Shown: positions 32,018 to 40,971 of the stretch, in pieces
Layout of the letters: every line of letters begins with the position of its first letter
Position numbering within the stretch: the stretch's first letter is position 1
NCBI GenBank assembly: GCA_024760545.1
Contig: CP060501.1
Coordinates: 4,046,036-4,110,035, forward strand
Length of the DNA: 64,000 nt
Direction of reading: 5' to 3'
Source: Nitrospira sp.
GTDB taxonomy: Bacteria > Nitrospirota > Nitrospiria > Nitrospirales > Nitrospiraceae
Position numbers and translations under genes: made by a program
The notes under the pieces: generated by a model
Database searches by the model: none
Told to the model about the DNA's origin: nothing
Seen by the model: the letters and a program-made list of their open reading frames with translations, nothing else

Positions 32018-33346
32018 ATGGCTCGATGTCCGGCGATTTCCTTCTCCTGCCTTATTCTGATGCTGTGTAGCCTTGCCCTCAATCAAGAGGTGGTCATTGC
32101 CGGGCCGCCGATGGGTGGCGATTCCGGCAGCGCCTTCAAGGCCGTGTCTTCACCGCCGCCGATGTTGCGGTTGAGCCTGGAAGAAGCCATCAGTTTATTC
32201 CTTCGGCAGAACTTCGATCTCCTGATGGCCAAGTATGGGATCGAGTCGAGTAAGGGACGGGAAATTACGGCAAGACTGTTTCCGAACCCGTATGCATCTC
32301 TCGGCCTGGAAACCTCGCCGGTTCAAGGTCGATCGCTGGCAAACAGCGGGCAAGTCTATCCTCAAATTCAGCAGTTGTTCGAACTGGCCGGAAAGCGGGG
32401 CTATCGGATCGAGAGTGCCGCATTCGGGACCCAGTCGGCAGAAGCGGCCTTTGAAGACGCTGTTCGGCAGCTCAGTTTCTCGGTGAAAGACGGGTACTAT
32501 CGCATACAACTGGCGCGGCGCCGGCTGACATTGGCGGAGGAAAACAGAGACCGCTTTTCCCGAATCCTGGAGGTCAATACGGTCCGATTCAAGAAAGGGT
32601 ACATCGCCGAGGTGGACCTGATCCGTATCCGACTGCAGTTCATCGATTTTCAGTCGCAAGTGATTCAGGCGATTCAAGAAGTCGAATCGGTCCGTTCCGA
32701 TCTGCGCCAGTTGCTGCGAATCTCCCCCGCAACCCTCATGGAGCTCACGACGGATCTGGAGTACAAGCGGGTGGATCCGAACATCGTCAAGCTCCGCAGC
32801 ATGGCCTTGGACACTCGTCCCGATGTCCGAGCCAAGCGGCTCACCTTTTCACAGCGCGAGGCAGAGCTGAGGCTTGCGAGGGCCTACCGCATTCCGGACG
32901 TCACGGTCGGAGCAGGTTATGCCGTTCAAGGGTCGAAGGGACCGGACAACTCCAACCAGATGGCTTTCAGTCTGGGTTTGCCTTTGCCATTGTTCAATCG
33001 CAACCAGGGCGGTATCATGCAAGCAGAGGCGGCCCTAGAGGTTGCGGAAGCCGATCTGGGTAAGACGTTCAACCAAGTCGAGAACCAGGTGGACACCGCG
33101 TATCACAATCTTATTCAAAGTCGCCGGCTCGTCGAAGCGTTTCTCAGCGAAGTCCTCAACGACGCACGGTCGACGTTTACAATCGTGGAGCATGCCTATG
33201 AGCGAGGTGGGGCGACCCTGCTGGATTTGCTGGATGCGGCGCGGACGTCGAGGGCCATTCAGCAAAGCTATTTTGAAGCGTTGTTCAATTACCAACGGAA
33301 TGTGATTCAATTGGAAAATGCCGTTGGGCAGGAAATCACGTCATAA
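32018..33346 (+). CDS. TolC/CzcC-family outer-membrane efflux channel (second system)
   Basis: 442 aa from the ATG at 32018, after TAGGA; the open frame reaches 31904 but without signal-like sequence. Signal peptide MARCPAISFSCLILMLCSLA. Two OEP repeats: LSLEEAISLFLRQNFDLLMA and FTIVEHAYERGGATLLDLLD. The helix-heavy body (YGIESSKGREITARLFPNP; VAEADLGKTFNQVENQVDTA) is normal. First gene of a second RND operon; the adaptor follows 40 bp later. Confidence 0.9.
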   Translation: MARCPAISFSCLILMLCSLALNQEVVIAGPPMGGDSGSAFKAVSSPPPMLRLSLEEAISLFLRQNFDLLMAKYGIESSKGREITARLFPNPYASLGLETSPVQGRSLANSGQVYPQIQQLFELAGKRGYRIESAAFGTQSAEAAFEDAVRQLSFSVKDGYYRIQLARRRLTLAEENRDRFSRILEVNTVRFKKGYIAEVDLIRIRLQFIDFQSQVIQAIQEVESVRSDLRQLLRISPATLMELTTDLEYKRVDPNIVKLRSMALDTRPDVRAKRLTFSQREAELRLARAYRIPDVTVGAGYAVQGSKGPDNSNQMAFSLGLPLPLFNRNQGGIMQAEAALEVAEADLGKTFNQVENQVDTAYHNLIQSRRLVEAFLSEVLNDARSTFTIVEHAYERGGATLLDLLDAARTSRAIQQSYFEALFNYQRNVIQLENAVGQEITS

Positions 33347-33386
33347 TTTAGCGACCCACACCCAAGGCCAACAGTCAGATCCAAAG

Positions 33387-34568
33387 ATGAAAAACTTTTC
33401 GGGGTGTTTCCCCAAGTCTTCTCTCGGCCTTCTCTCGGCTTTAACCCTCAGCGCCATCATCCTGTTACTTTCAGCCTGTGGCCAGCGCGATCAACCTCCC
33501 AAACTGGATGTGGACGCACATCCGTCAGCCAAGACCGGAGTGTCGGCCGGTATGGGCTCTCATGTCGAGACGATGGTTGTCGAGTTCAATACGTCTCGGC
33601 AAGGGTTGTTCCTCTCGGGCAAGATCGCCTATGGCGAGGATAAGTATTCACGGATTTCTTCTCCGTTACAGGGACGAGTCGTAGAAGTCAGGGCTCATCT
33701 GGGAGACCAAGTAAAGGCAGGGAAAGTCCTGCTTATCGTTGACAGTCCGGACATTGCACAGGCGTACTCGGAATATGTCAAGGAAGACGCGGACTTGCAA
33801 TATGCGACTCGAGCACAGGAATTGGCGAAGGATTTGTACGAAAACAAAGCGCTGCCTCTCAAAGATCTGAAACAGGCTGAGAGCGAGTTGATCAAGGCCA
33901 GGGCGGAGTTTCGCCGGGCAAAAGAGCGATTGCTTTCGCTCAAGGTCGCACCGGACGAATTGAATAAGCCCCTCGATAAACAACAAGTCACCTCTCTCTT
34001 TGAGTTAAGAAGTCCGCTTTCCGGAATCGTCGTGGAGCGCTCCGTGACACCGGGCCAGTCGGTGACCGGAGATCCAGATCATGTGCTCTTTACCATCGCC
34101 GACCTGGACATTCTGCAAGTCGTGGCCGATGTCTATGAACGGGATCTCGCGCTTGTGCGGGAAGGCCAAGCAGCCGTGGTGAAGGTTGAAGCCTACCCGG
34201 ACGTTGACTTTCCGGCCAAGGTGACGGCCATCGGGGATGTGGTTGATCCCGCCTCCAGGACGATCAAAGTTCGGGCTCACGTGAAGAACGAAGCCCACAA
34301 ATTGAAACCAGAGATGTTCGCCCGGCTGCAGCTCAATGTGAGCGACACTGGGCAATTTCTCACCGTGTCACGGGAAGCGGTGCTGGAAGCGGACGGCAAG
34401 CAGTTCGTCTACGTGGTCGAAGATGGACCTCGGTACGTCAAGCGGGAAGTGAAGACCGCGAATATCTCTCCGGACCAGGTCCGCATCGTGGAGGGGCTGA
34501 CGCAAGGAGAACGGATTGTGACTAAAGGAGCCGTCTTGATCAAGGAACAACAGGTCAGAGGTACGTAA
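33387..34568 (+). CDS. RND efflux periplasmic adaptor lipoprotein (CzcB/CnrB-like, second system)
   Basis: 393 aa from the ATG at 33387; upstream codons lack a ribosome site. A good lipobox (ILLLSAC, Cys near 31) predicts an inner-membrane lipoprotein. The order is lipoyl half (GRVVEVRAHLGDQVKAGKVL), alpha-hairpin (~120-200), second lipoyl half (LRSPLSGIVVERSVTPGQSV), beta-barrel (ADLDILQVVADVYERDLALV) and C-terminal domain (VVEDGPRYVKREVKTANISP). It links pump 34613 and channel 32018. Confidence 0.9.
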   Translation: MKNFSGCFPKSSLGLLSALTLSAIILLLSACGQRDQPPKLDVDAHPSAKTGVSAGMGSHVETMVVEFNTSRQGLFLSGKIAYGEDKYSRISSPLQGRVVEVRAHLGDQVKAGKVLLIVDSPDIAQAYSEYVKEDADLQYATRAQELAKDLYENKALPLKDLKQAESELIKARAEFRRAKERLLSLKVAPDELNKPLDKQQVTSLFELRSPLSGIVVERSVTPGQSVTGDPDHVLFTIADLDILQVVADVYERDLALVREGQAAVVKVEAYPDVDFPAKVTAIGDVVDPASRTIKVRAHVKNEAHKLKPEMFARLQLNVSDTGQFLTVSREAVLEADGKQFVYVVEDGPRYVKREVKTANISPDQVRIVEGLTQGERIVTKGAVLIKEQQVRGT

Positions 34569-34612
34569 CAAGGTCTCTGTCCTTTCGTTGCTCGACGAGG
34601 TCCCGTGAATCC

Positions 34613-37600
34613 ATGATTGCCAGAATTGTTGAGGTGGCGCTCGTTCAACGGTTCCTGGTCTGTGCGTTTGGGTTTCTGCTTTTATTCGGTGGTCTCTACG
34701 CATTCCATCTCCTGGACATCGAGGCCTATCCGGACCCATCCGCTCCAATGGTGGAGTTGATCACCCAATTCCCCGGATACTCGCCGGAGGAAATTGAACG
34801 GCAGATTACGATCCCCCTTGAAGTCGCATTGAATGGAACCCCCAAACTCACCGATATCCGGTCGCTCTCGATTTTCGGCCTCAGTGACGTCAAAGTGTAT
34901 TTCGATTTCGACGGCGACATCTTTCGAGACCGTCAGGAAGTGTTGAATCGTCTGAACTCGGTTCAACTGCCTCAAGGAGTGCAGCCCATGGTTTCTCCTT
35001 GGTGGGCGATAGCCGAGATCTACCGGTATGAGTTGACGGGCTCACAAACAACCCTGACGGACTTGAAAACGATTCAGGACTGGCAGCTCCGCCGCGAGTT
35101 CAAGCATCTGCCGGGTGTCATCGACGTGACGACGTTTGGCGGCACGACGAAGGAATATCATGTCGATATCGATCCAGGAAAACTCATCAGCTACGGTGTG
35201 AGTCTTTCTCAAGTCCTGACGGCGCTGGCGAACAGCAATGCCAATGTCGGCGGCAACTATTTGACGATTGGCGCGCAGAGCTACAACATTCGCGGGTTGG
35301 GACTGATCACCGATCTCAACGACATTGAAGACGTGATGGTCGCGGAAAAGGAAGGAACTCCCGTCTTCATCAAGACACTGGGAACAGTGACGGTTGGGCA
35401 TCGCGTGCGCCTTGGCAAAGTGGGCATTGACGACCGTGACGATGTGGTGGAAGGTGTCGTGCTGCTTCAGCGCGGGTATAAGGCGTTACAGGTCTTGGAT
35501 AAAGTCAGAACCAAGGTCGAGGAACTGAATGCATCGAAATTGCCCGCTGGAGTCAAGATCAAGACCTTCTATGATCGGACCACTCTGATCCATACCACGG
35601 TGGAAACGGTCACCGACATCCTCATCAGTGGAATGGTGCTCGTGTTCATCGTCCTGTTTGTTTTTCTGGGGCATCTCCGCGCGGCCGTCATCGTCGCACT
35701 GACGATTCCTCTGTCCCTATTGTTTACTTTCACGATGATGGTGTTTGTCGGACAGTCGGCCAATTTGATGTCATTGGGGGCGATCGATTTCGGGATCATT
35801 GTGGACGCGACGTTGGTGATGGTTGAATGTATCTTCTTCCAGTTGGCGCACAGGAAAACACCCGGGATCACGATTCATCAGCTCATCATCCGAGCGGCTC
35901 GCCAGGTCGGAAGACCCATTTTCTTTTCGACGGCGATCATCGTGGTGGCGTTTGTGCCCCTGTTTACGATGACCGGAGTGCCTGGGAAGATCTTTGCGCC
36001 CATGTCCATTACATACGGATTTGCTCTGGTCGGCGCGCTGTTGATGGCGTTTACGCTTGCACCCGTGCTGTGTTCGTTTCTCTTGAGATCGCCGATCAAA
36101 GAAACCGATACGGCGGTGATCGGCGTCATACGCAGGAGCTACATGACGGCTGTTGCATGGGCGCTGGAGCATAAGATAGGTGTGATTGGTTTTGCGACAA
36201 GCCTCGTCGTGCTCGGGTTTCTTGGGCTGCACTTGTTGGGCGGTGAATTCATGCCGACTTTGGAAGAAGGAAACTTATGGGTTCGAGCCACGATGCCGGT
36301 CGACATTTCGTTCGATCAGGCCGATCAACTGACCAACGAGATCCGCCGCATATTCCGAGAATCACCCGAGGTGGAAACGGTCATGTCTCAACTGGGCCGT
36401 CCGGACGATGGCACCGACCCTACCAGCTTTTTCAACGGAGAGTTCTTGGCAAGCCTCAAACCCATGTCTGAGTGGCGTCCACGAATGACCAAAGACAGGC
36501 TTATCGAAGAAATCGAGCATCGGTTGAAGACCATACCGGGTGTGGTTTTCAATTTCTCTCAGGTCATCGAAGACAATGTGGAGGAGGCGATGTCCGGTGT
36601 GAAGGGTGAGAACTCGATCAAGTTGTTCGGCACCGATTTGAAGACCATGGAAGCCAAGGCGGTCGAGATTGAATCGGTGATGAAGGAGGTTCCCGGAGTA
36701 AAGGATCTGGGCGTGTTTCGGCTGATCGGTCAGCCGAATCTGCTGATTCAAGTGGCCCGCGAAGCCAGCGCTCGGTATGGGTTACGGGTCTCGGATGTGA
36801 ACGCGGTGGTTCAAGCCGCCATCGGCGGTCAAGCGGTAACTCAGGTGTATGAGGGAGAGAAGCTCTTCGATCTGGTCGTCAGGTTTCTTCCCGAGTATCG
36901 TCAGGATGTCGACTCCATCGGCAATATTTTGGTGAGCACCCCGGATGGAGCGCGCATTCCGCTCAAACAGGTGGCGACCATTACGATGCAGACCGGAGCC
37001 TTTATCATCAATCGCGAGAACAACGAGCGGTATATTCCGATCAAATTCAGTGTGCGCGACCGCGATCTTCAGGGGACGGTAGAAGACGCTCAGGAGAGAT
37101 TGGCACAGCGGGTCACGTTGCCCGAGGGCTACCGTATGGAGTGGGCCGGGCAGTACGATCAACTCAAGGCGGAGCAGAAGCGGCTGGCAAAGATCGTTCC
37201 CGTGAGCCTTGTCATTATTATTTTCTTGCTCTATGTGACCTTCGATTCACTCAAGAATGCCTTGCTGGTGCTGGCCGTTGTCCCCTTTGCACTGGTGGGA
37301 GGCGCACTGTCGCTGGTGATCACCCATACCCATTTCAGTATTTCCGCCGCGGTGGGCATGATTTCGACGTTGGGAGTCGCAATATTGGGTGGCGTGTTGC
37401 TGGTCTCCCGTATCGAAGAGTTCAGGAAGTCAGGGCTTGACTTGCGACAGGCCGTGCTGCGCGGCGCCGATGTACAGATGCGTCCCATTTTGATGGCGAC
37501 CTTGAGTGCGGGTATCGGACTGCTGCCCGCCTCCTTTGCGACCGGCATCGGTGCCCAGGCGCAGAAGCCCTTGGCGCGCGTGGTTGTCGGCGGAATGCTG

Positions 37601-37684
37601 ACGGCGGCGTTCTTGATTCTCGTGGTGTTGCCGGTCCTCTACGAAATTGTGCATCAGCGCGATCGTCTTGAAGAAGTCGAATAG
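34613..37684 (+). CDS. heavy-metal efflux RND pump (CzcA/CnrA-like, second system)
   Basis: 1023 aa with twelve predicted spans. The TM4 signature GAIDFGIIVDATLVMVE contains the Asp-Phe-Gly...Asp...Glu proton-relay pattern of the CzcA/CnrA branch, which exports Co, Zn, Cd or Ni. The first pump in this window lacks the Asp-Phe-Gly. Segments SKLPAGVKIKTFYDRTTLIH and RIPLKQVATITMQTGAFIIN are typical of the periplasmic porter region. Start ATG 44 bp after the adaptor. Substrate remains open. Confidence 0.92.
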   Translation: MIARIVEVALVQRFLVCAFGFLLLFGGLYAFHLLDIEAYPDPSAPMVELITQFPGYSPEEIERQITIPLEVALNGTPKLTDIRSLSIFGLSDVKVYFDFDGDIFRDRQEVLNRLNSVQLPQGVQPMVSPWWAIAEIYRYELTGSQTTLTDLKTIQDWQLRREFKHLPGVIDVTTFGGTTKEYHVDIDPGKLISYGVSLSQVLTALANSNANVGGNYLTIGAQSYNIRGLGLITDLNDIEDVMVAEKEGTPVFIKTLGTVTVGHRVRLGKVGIDDRDDVVEGVVLLQRGYKALQVLDKVRTKVEELNASKLPAGVKIKTFYDRTTLIHTTVETVTDILISGMVLVFIVLFVFLGHLRAAVIVALTIPLSLLFTFTMMVFVGQSANLMSLGAIDFGIIVDATLVMVECIFFQLAHRKTPGITIHQLIIRAARQVGRPIFFSTAIIVVAFVPLFTMTGVPGKIFAPMSITYGFALVGALLMAFTLAPVLCSFLLRSPIKETDTAVIGVIRRSYMTAVAWALEHKIGVIGFATSLVVLGFLGLHLLGGEFMPTLEEGNLWVRATMPVDISFDQADQLTNEIRRIFRESPEVETVMSQLGRPDDGTDPTSFFNGEFLASLKPMSEWRPRMTKDRLIEEIEHRLKTIPGVVFNFSQVIEDNVEEAMSGVKGENSIKLFGTDLKTMEAKAVEIESVMKEVPGVKDLGVFRLIGQPNLLIQVAREASARYGLRVSDVNAVVQAAIGGQAVTQVYEGEKLFDLVVRFLPEYRQDVDSIGNILVSTPDGARIPLKQVATITMQTGAFIINRENNERYIPIKFSVRDRDLQGTVEDAQERLAQRVTLPEGYRMEWAGQYDQLKAEQKRLAKIVPVSLVIIIFLLYVTFDSLKNALLVLAVVPFALVGGALSLVITHTHFSISAAVGMISTLGVAILGGVLLVSRIEEFRKSGLDLRQAVLRGADVQMRPILMATLSAGIGLLPASFATGIGAQAQKPLARVVVGGMLTAAFLILVVLPVLYEIVHQRDRLEEVE

Positions 37685-37729
37685 AGAGCGCCAGTCGCCC
37701 CCTGTGAGGGTGAAAGGAGTTTCGTCATC

Positions 37730-38527
37730 GTGAATCAATCATACCTATTCCGGTTTGGAATCGCTGTGGTGATCGGTCTGATTGGAGGGGTCACACCGCC
37801 GTATGGATCTGCAGATACAACGTCCCTGGTATGGCGGGTCCAAATGCCCTATGAGGCTCCGCCGAAGAATCCGGAGATACCGGATATCTCGATCCCGCCG
37901 AACAAGAGCCCGCTGAGTCCCGAAGAACTGCAGCGTGCCGAGGCCTTGCTGCCGTTACTGGAAGGCAAACAGGAGTTTTGGGCCATGGGAGAATTCGTCC
38001 ATCTGGGAGAGCCCTCCGTCCCGGTCTTGGTCAAGGCACTCACTATGTCCAGTCCGAGAATCCGGTACAATGCGATCGAGACCCTGTTGATGATGAAAGG
38101 GGTAGCAGGGGTTTCAGCGCTCATCTCCACGGCAAAGGAGCAGGGTGAAATTCCTCGCGTGAGGGAACATGCATTGCGGGTTGCGGTCCGTCTGGATCCG
38201 GCCAAAGCGCCCGAAGCCATCGAGGTGATGGCGAAAGACCCCAATCCGTCGGTCAGAAAGGCTGCCGCGTTTGAAGCGCGGTATGTCCGGCAAAGGGCCG
38301 TGATTCCACTCTTGATCCCGATCGTAAGCGATGACGAACGCTTCGTGGCCCTGTCGGCGCTGCAATCGCTGTGGATCCTTACGCGCCATGAGACCGAATT
38401 CCACGATTGGGATACCTCGACCAAGCAGGATCGTGCGCTGTGGTCGAACGAATGGGTCGAGTGGTGGGACACCAACAAGGACGTCTTTGAGATTCCGGAA
38501 CCTCGTCGGTCGAAGCGGAGCTCCTAG
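37730..38527 (+). CDS. secreted HEAT-repeat protein
   Basis: 265 aa, GTG start after AAAGGAG. A signal peptide (FRFGIAVVIGLIGGVTPPYG) leads to five or so HEAT-type helix pairs: VPVLVKALTMSSPRIRYNAIETLLMM, VSALISTAKEQGEIPRVREHALRVAVRL and VIPLLIPIVSDDERFVALSALQSL. It is probably a periplasmic scaffold or binding protein. It directly follows the RND pump (45 bp) and may be part of that operon. Confidence 0.8.
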   Translation: MNQSYLFRFGIAVVIGLIGGVTPPYGSADTTSLVWRVQMPYEAPPKNPEIPDISIPPNKSPLSPEELQRAEALLPLLEGKQEFWAMGEFVHLGEPSVPVLVKALTMSSPRIRYNAIETLLMMKGVAGVSALISTAKEQGEIPRVREHALRVAVRLDPAKAPEAIEVMAKDPNPSVRKAAAFEARYVRQRAVIPLLIPIVSDDERFVALSALQSLWILTRHETEFHDWDTSTKQDRALWSNEWVEWWDTNKDVFEIPEPRRSKRSS

Positions 38528-38578
38528 CGAAGGGGGAGGTTGCGGGCCAAGAGATTCCTATGTTACGAATATAATGAT

Positions 38579-39124
38579 ATGAAAACGAAGACGGGAACCA
38601 TGCTGAATATCGCCAAACTGGGGAATCCGATCCTTCGCAAAATCGCCGCTCCGGTCGATCCCCGAGACATCAAATCGTCAGAACTGCAACGGTTGATCGA
38701 CGACATGTTTGAAACCATGTATGACGAGCCGGGCATTGGGCTGGCCGCGCCTCAGGTATCACGCTCGATTCAACTGGTCGTAATGGCCTGCAAGGGCGAA
38801 GGGGGGTTCCCCGAGACAGTCCTCATCAATCCGTCGATCGTGTATTACGGTCCACAGCAGGTGGAGAGTTGGGAAGGCTGCCTGAGCGTCGACGGACTGC
38901 GAGGGAAAGTCACGAGGCCCTCCTTGGTGCGCGTCAAAGGACTCGATCGGAAAGGGAAGGCCCTGGATTTTGAGGCGACCGGCCTCTATGCGGTATGCAT
39001 TCAACACGAGCTTGATCACTTGATCGGCAAAGTCTTTCTCGATCGTATGACGGACATGTCCACCCTGACGCAACTTCAAGAGTTCTCGCAGTATTGGCAA
39101 CAAGAGCCCACAAACGTGATTTAA
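38579..39124 (+). CDS. def: peptide deformylase
   Basis: About 181 aa from the ATG at 38579 (another Met at 38600 gives MLNIAKLGNPILRKIAAPVD and may be the true start). All three family motifs are present: GIGLAAPQ, EGCLS and QHELDHL, which hold the catalytic metal (Cys, His, His) and Glu. It removes the formyl group from nascent N-formylmethionine peptides. Second only to translation factors in conservation, so the call is firm. It is 51 bp after the HEAT protein. Confidence 0.95.
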   Translation: MKTKTGTMLNIAKLGNPILRKIAAPVDPRDIKSSELQRLIDDMFETMYDEPGIGLAAPQVSRSIQLVVMACKGEGGFPETVLINPSIVYYGPQQVESWEGCLSVDGLRGKVTRPSLVRVKGLDRKGKALDFEATGLYAVCIQHELDHLIGKVFLDRMTDMSTLTQLQEFSQYWQQEPTNVI

Positions 39125-39146
39125 TGCCTTCCGTGCCTGGCCGATC

Positions 39147-40871
39147 GTGAAATCTCTTTTTCGCGTTCTTCTCTATCTTCGGCCCCATCGGACACTCGCG
39201 ATCGCGACGTTGGTCTGCGCCGGTTGCGCCACGGCGATGGAGCTGGTTCCTCCTTGGGTCATCAAAATCATCATCGACGACGTGATCCAGGCCAAACAAG
39301 CGTCGCTCTTGCCATGGGCGATCGGCCTCCTGGTCGGCGCCTATGTGTTCAAAAATCTGTTCGCCTCGCTGCGGATCAGGCTCAACAATCAACTTGAGCA
39401 GACCGTCGTCCATGATCTTCGCCGGCACATCTTTTCCGCCCTCCAACGCCTCTCGATTACCTATTTTGAGAATCGGTCCACGGGCGAGATCATGTCCCGA
39501 GTGACAAACGACACGGAGCATGTCGAGCGGATCTTTATCGATGGGCTCGAAGGGATGCTGACGGCATCGTTGACGCTTATCGGGATCACGGGGCTGTTAT
39601 TCATGCTCAACTGGAAGCTGGCGGCACTTTCGCTCTTGCCGATTCCACTGCTGGCCCTGTCCGCGAGTTGGTTTACGTCCAAGGTTCACGGGTACTATCA
39701 GCAGACCAGACAAAGCGCCGCCGAGCTGAACGGCTATCTGCAAGATTCGTTGTCCGGCATCAGGGAGACGATGGGGTTCGGCCGACAAGAGCATGAACAG
39801 GCCAGGTTCGACCGGCTGAGCCACGCGTATAGTGAGAAGAACCTCAAAGCGATGGTGCTGTGGTCGGTCTATTCGCCGGGAATGATTCTCGTCGCGGCCT
39901 TCGGGACCGTCTTGATCCTGTGGTATGGCGCGGGAGAGGTCATGGAAGGCCGCCTCACACTGGGCGAGATGGTGTTGTTTCTGTCCTATCTGGCGATGTT
40001 CTACATCCCGATCAATCAGATTCATTCAGTCAATCATATGTTGCAACATGCGTTGGCGGCGAGCGAGCGGGTGTTCGATGTGCTGGATACGGTTCCTGAA
40101 GTCGCCGATCGTCCCGGTGCGGTCGCGCCGAGCCGGCGCGCCCATGGGGAGGTTCGATTCACCCACGTGAGGTTCCACTACCGTCCCGATGTCCCCGTGC
40201 TGAAAGAGTTCGCAGCGACGGTGCCGGCAGGAGAACGCGTGGCACTGGTTGGGATGAGCGGTGCCGGGAAGAGCACGTTGCTCAAGTTGTTGATGCGGTT
40301 TTACGATGTGACAGACGGGGCGATCCTCATTGATGGAACAGATATTCGGGACCTTCCGATTGCGTATCTGCGAGAGCAGATCGGGTTTGTGCAACAGGAA
40401 CCGTTTTTATTCAACGGGACGGTGAAAGACAATCTCCTGTACGGCGACTTGAACGCGGATCAGGATCGGCTGGAAGCGGCGGCGCGCGTTGCGAGAGCGC
40501 ACGAGTTCATTGCGGCATTGCCGGAAGGATATGACACCTGGATCGGTGAACGAGGGGTCAAGTTGTCGGTCGGCCAAAAGCAGCGGGTTTCGATCGCGCG
40601 GGTGTTGTTGAAGGATCCACCCATCGTTATTTTTGACGAAGCGACGTCCAATATCGACACGGAGACCGAAGTGAAAATCCGCGAAGCCTTGACCGACCTG
40701 ACTGTTGGTCGAACCACGTTCATCATTGCCCACCGTTTGTCTACCCTCCATGATGTGGATCGGATTTTGGTGCTCGATAAAGGTCGGCTGGTGGAAGATG
40801 GCCGGCATGATGCTCTGCTCAGTCGTGGAGGGGTCTATGCGGGCCTCTACGAGGCTCAGTTCCAGGTATGA
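39147..40871 (+). CDS. MsbA-like ABC exporter (fused membrane and ATPase domains)
   Basis: 574 aa half-transporter. Six membrane spans lie in residues ~1-300 (LAIATLVCAGCATAMELVPP, FMLNWKLAALSLLPIPLLAL, MILVAAFGTVLILWYGAGEV), followed by the nucleotide-binding domain. Walker A is GMSGAGKST, signature LSVGQKQRVSIAR, Walker B VIFDEATS and H-loop AHRL. It functions as a dimer. Similarity is to MsbA/BmrA lipid or drug exporters. It starts 22 bp after def; the ATG/GTG start at 39147 is GTG. Confidence 0.9.
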   Translation: MKSLFRVLLYLRPHRTLAIATLVCAGCATAMELVPPWVIKIIIDDVIQAKQASLLPWAIGLLVGAYVFKNLFASLRIRLNNQLEQTVVHDLRRHIFSALQRLSITYFENRSTGEIMSRVTNDTEHVERIFIDGLEGMLTASLTLIGITGLLFMLNWKLAALSLLPIPLLALSASWFTSKVHGYYQQTRQSAAELNGYLQDSLSGIRETMGFGRQEHEQARFDRLSHAYSEKNLKAMVLWSVYSPGMILVAAFGTVLILWYGAGEVMEGRLTLGEMVLFLSYLAMFYIPINQIHSVNHMLQHALAASERVFDVLDTVPEVADRPGAVAPSRRAHGEVRFTHVRFHYRPDVPVLKEFAATVPAGERVALVGMSGAGKSTLLKLLMRFYDVTDGAILIDGTDIRDLPIAYLREQIGFVQQEPFLFNGTVKDNLLYGDLNADQDRLEAAARVARAHEFIAALPEGYDTWIGERGVKLSVGQKQRVSIARVLLKDPPIVIFDEATSNIDTETEVKIREALTDLTVGRTTFIIAHRLSTLHDVDRILVLDKGRLVEDGRHDALLSRGGVYAGLYEAQFQV

Positions 40872-40971
40872 GCGCCTACCGGGAAGACGGCAAGAGTGGC
40901 CGGTCTTGACATTGCTTTCTTCCGAGGCTCACATTTAGCCGTACATTCGTGAATTGAGAGGGCACTGCGTG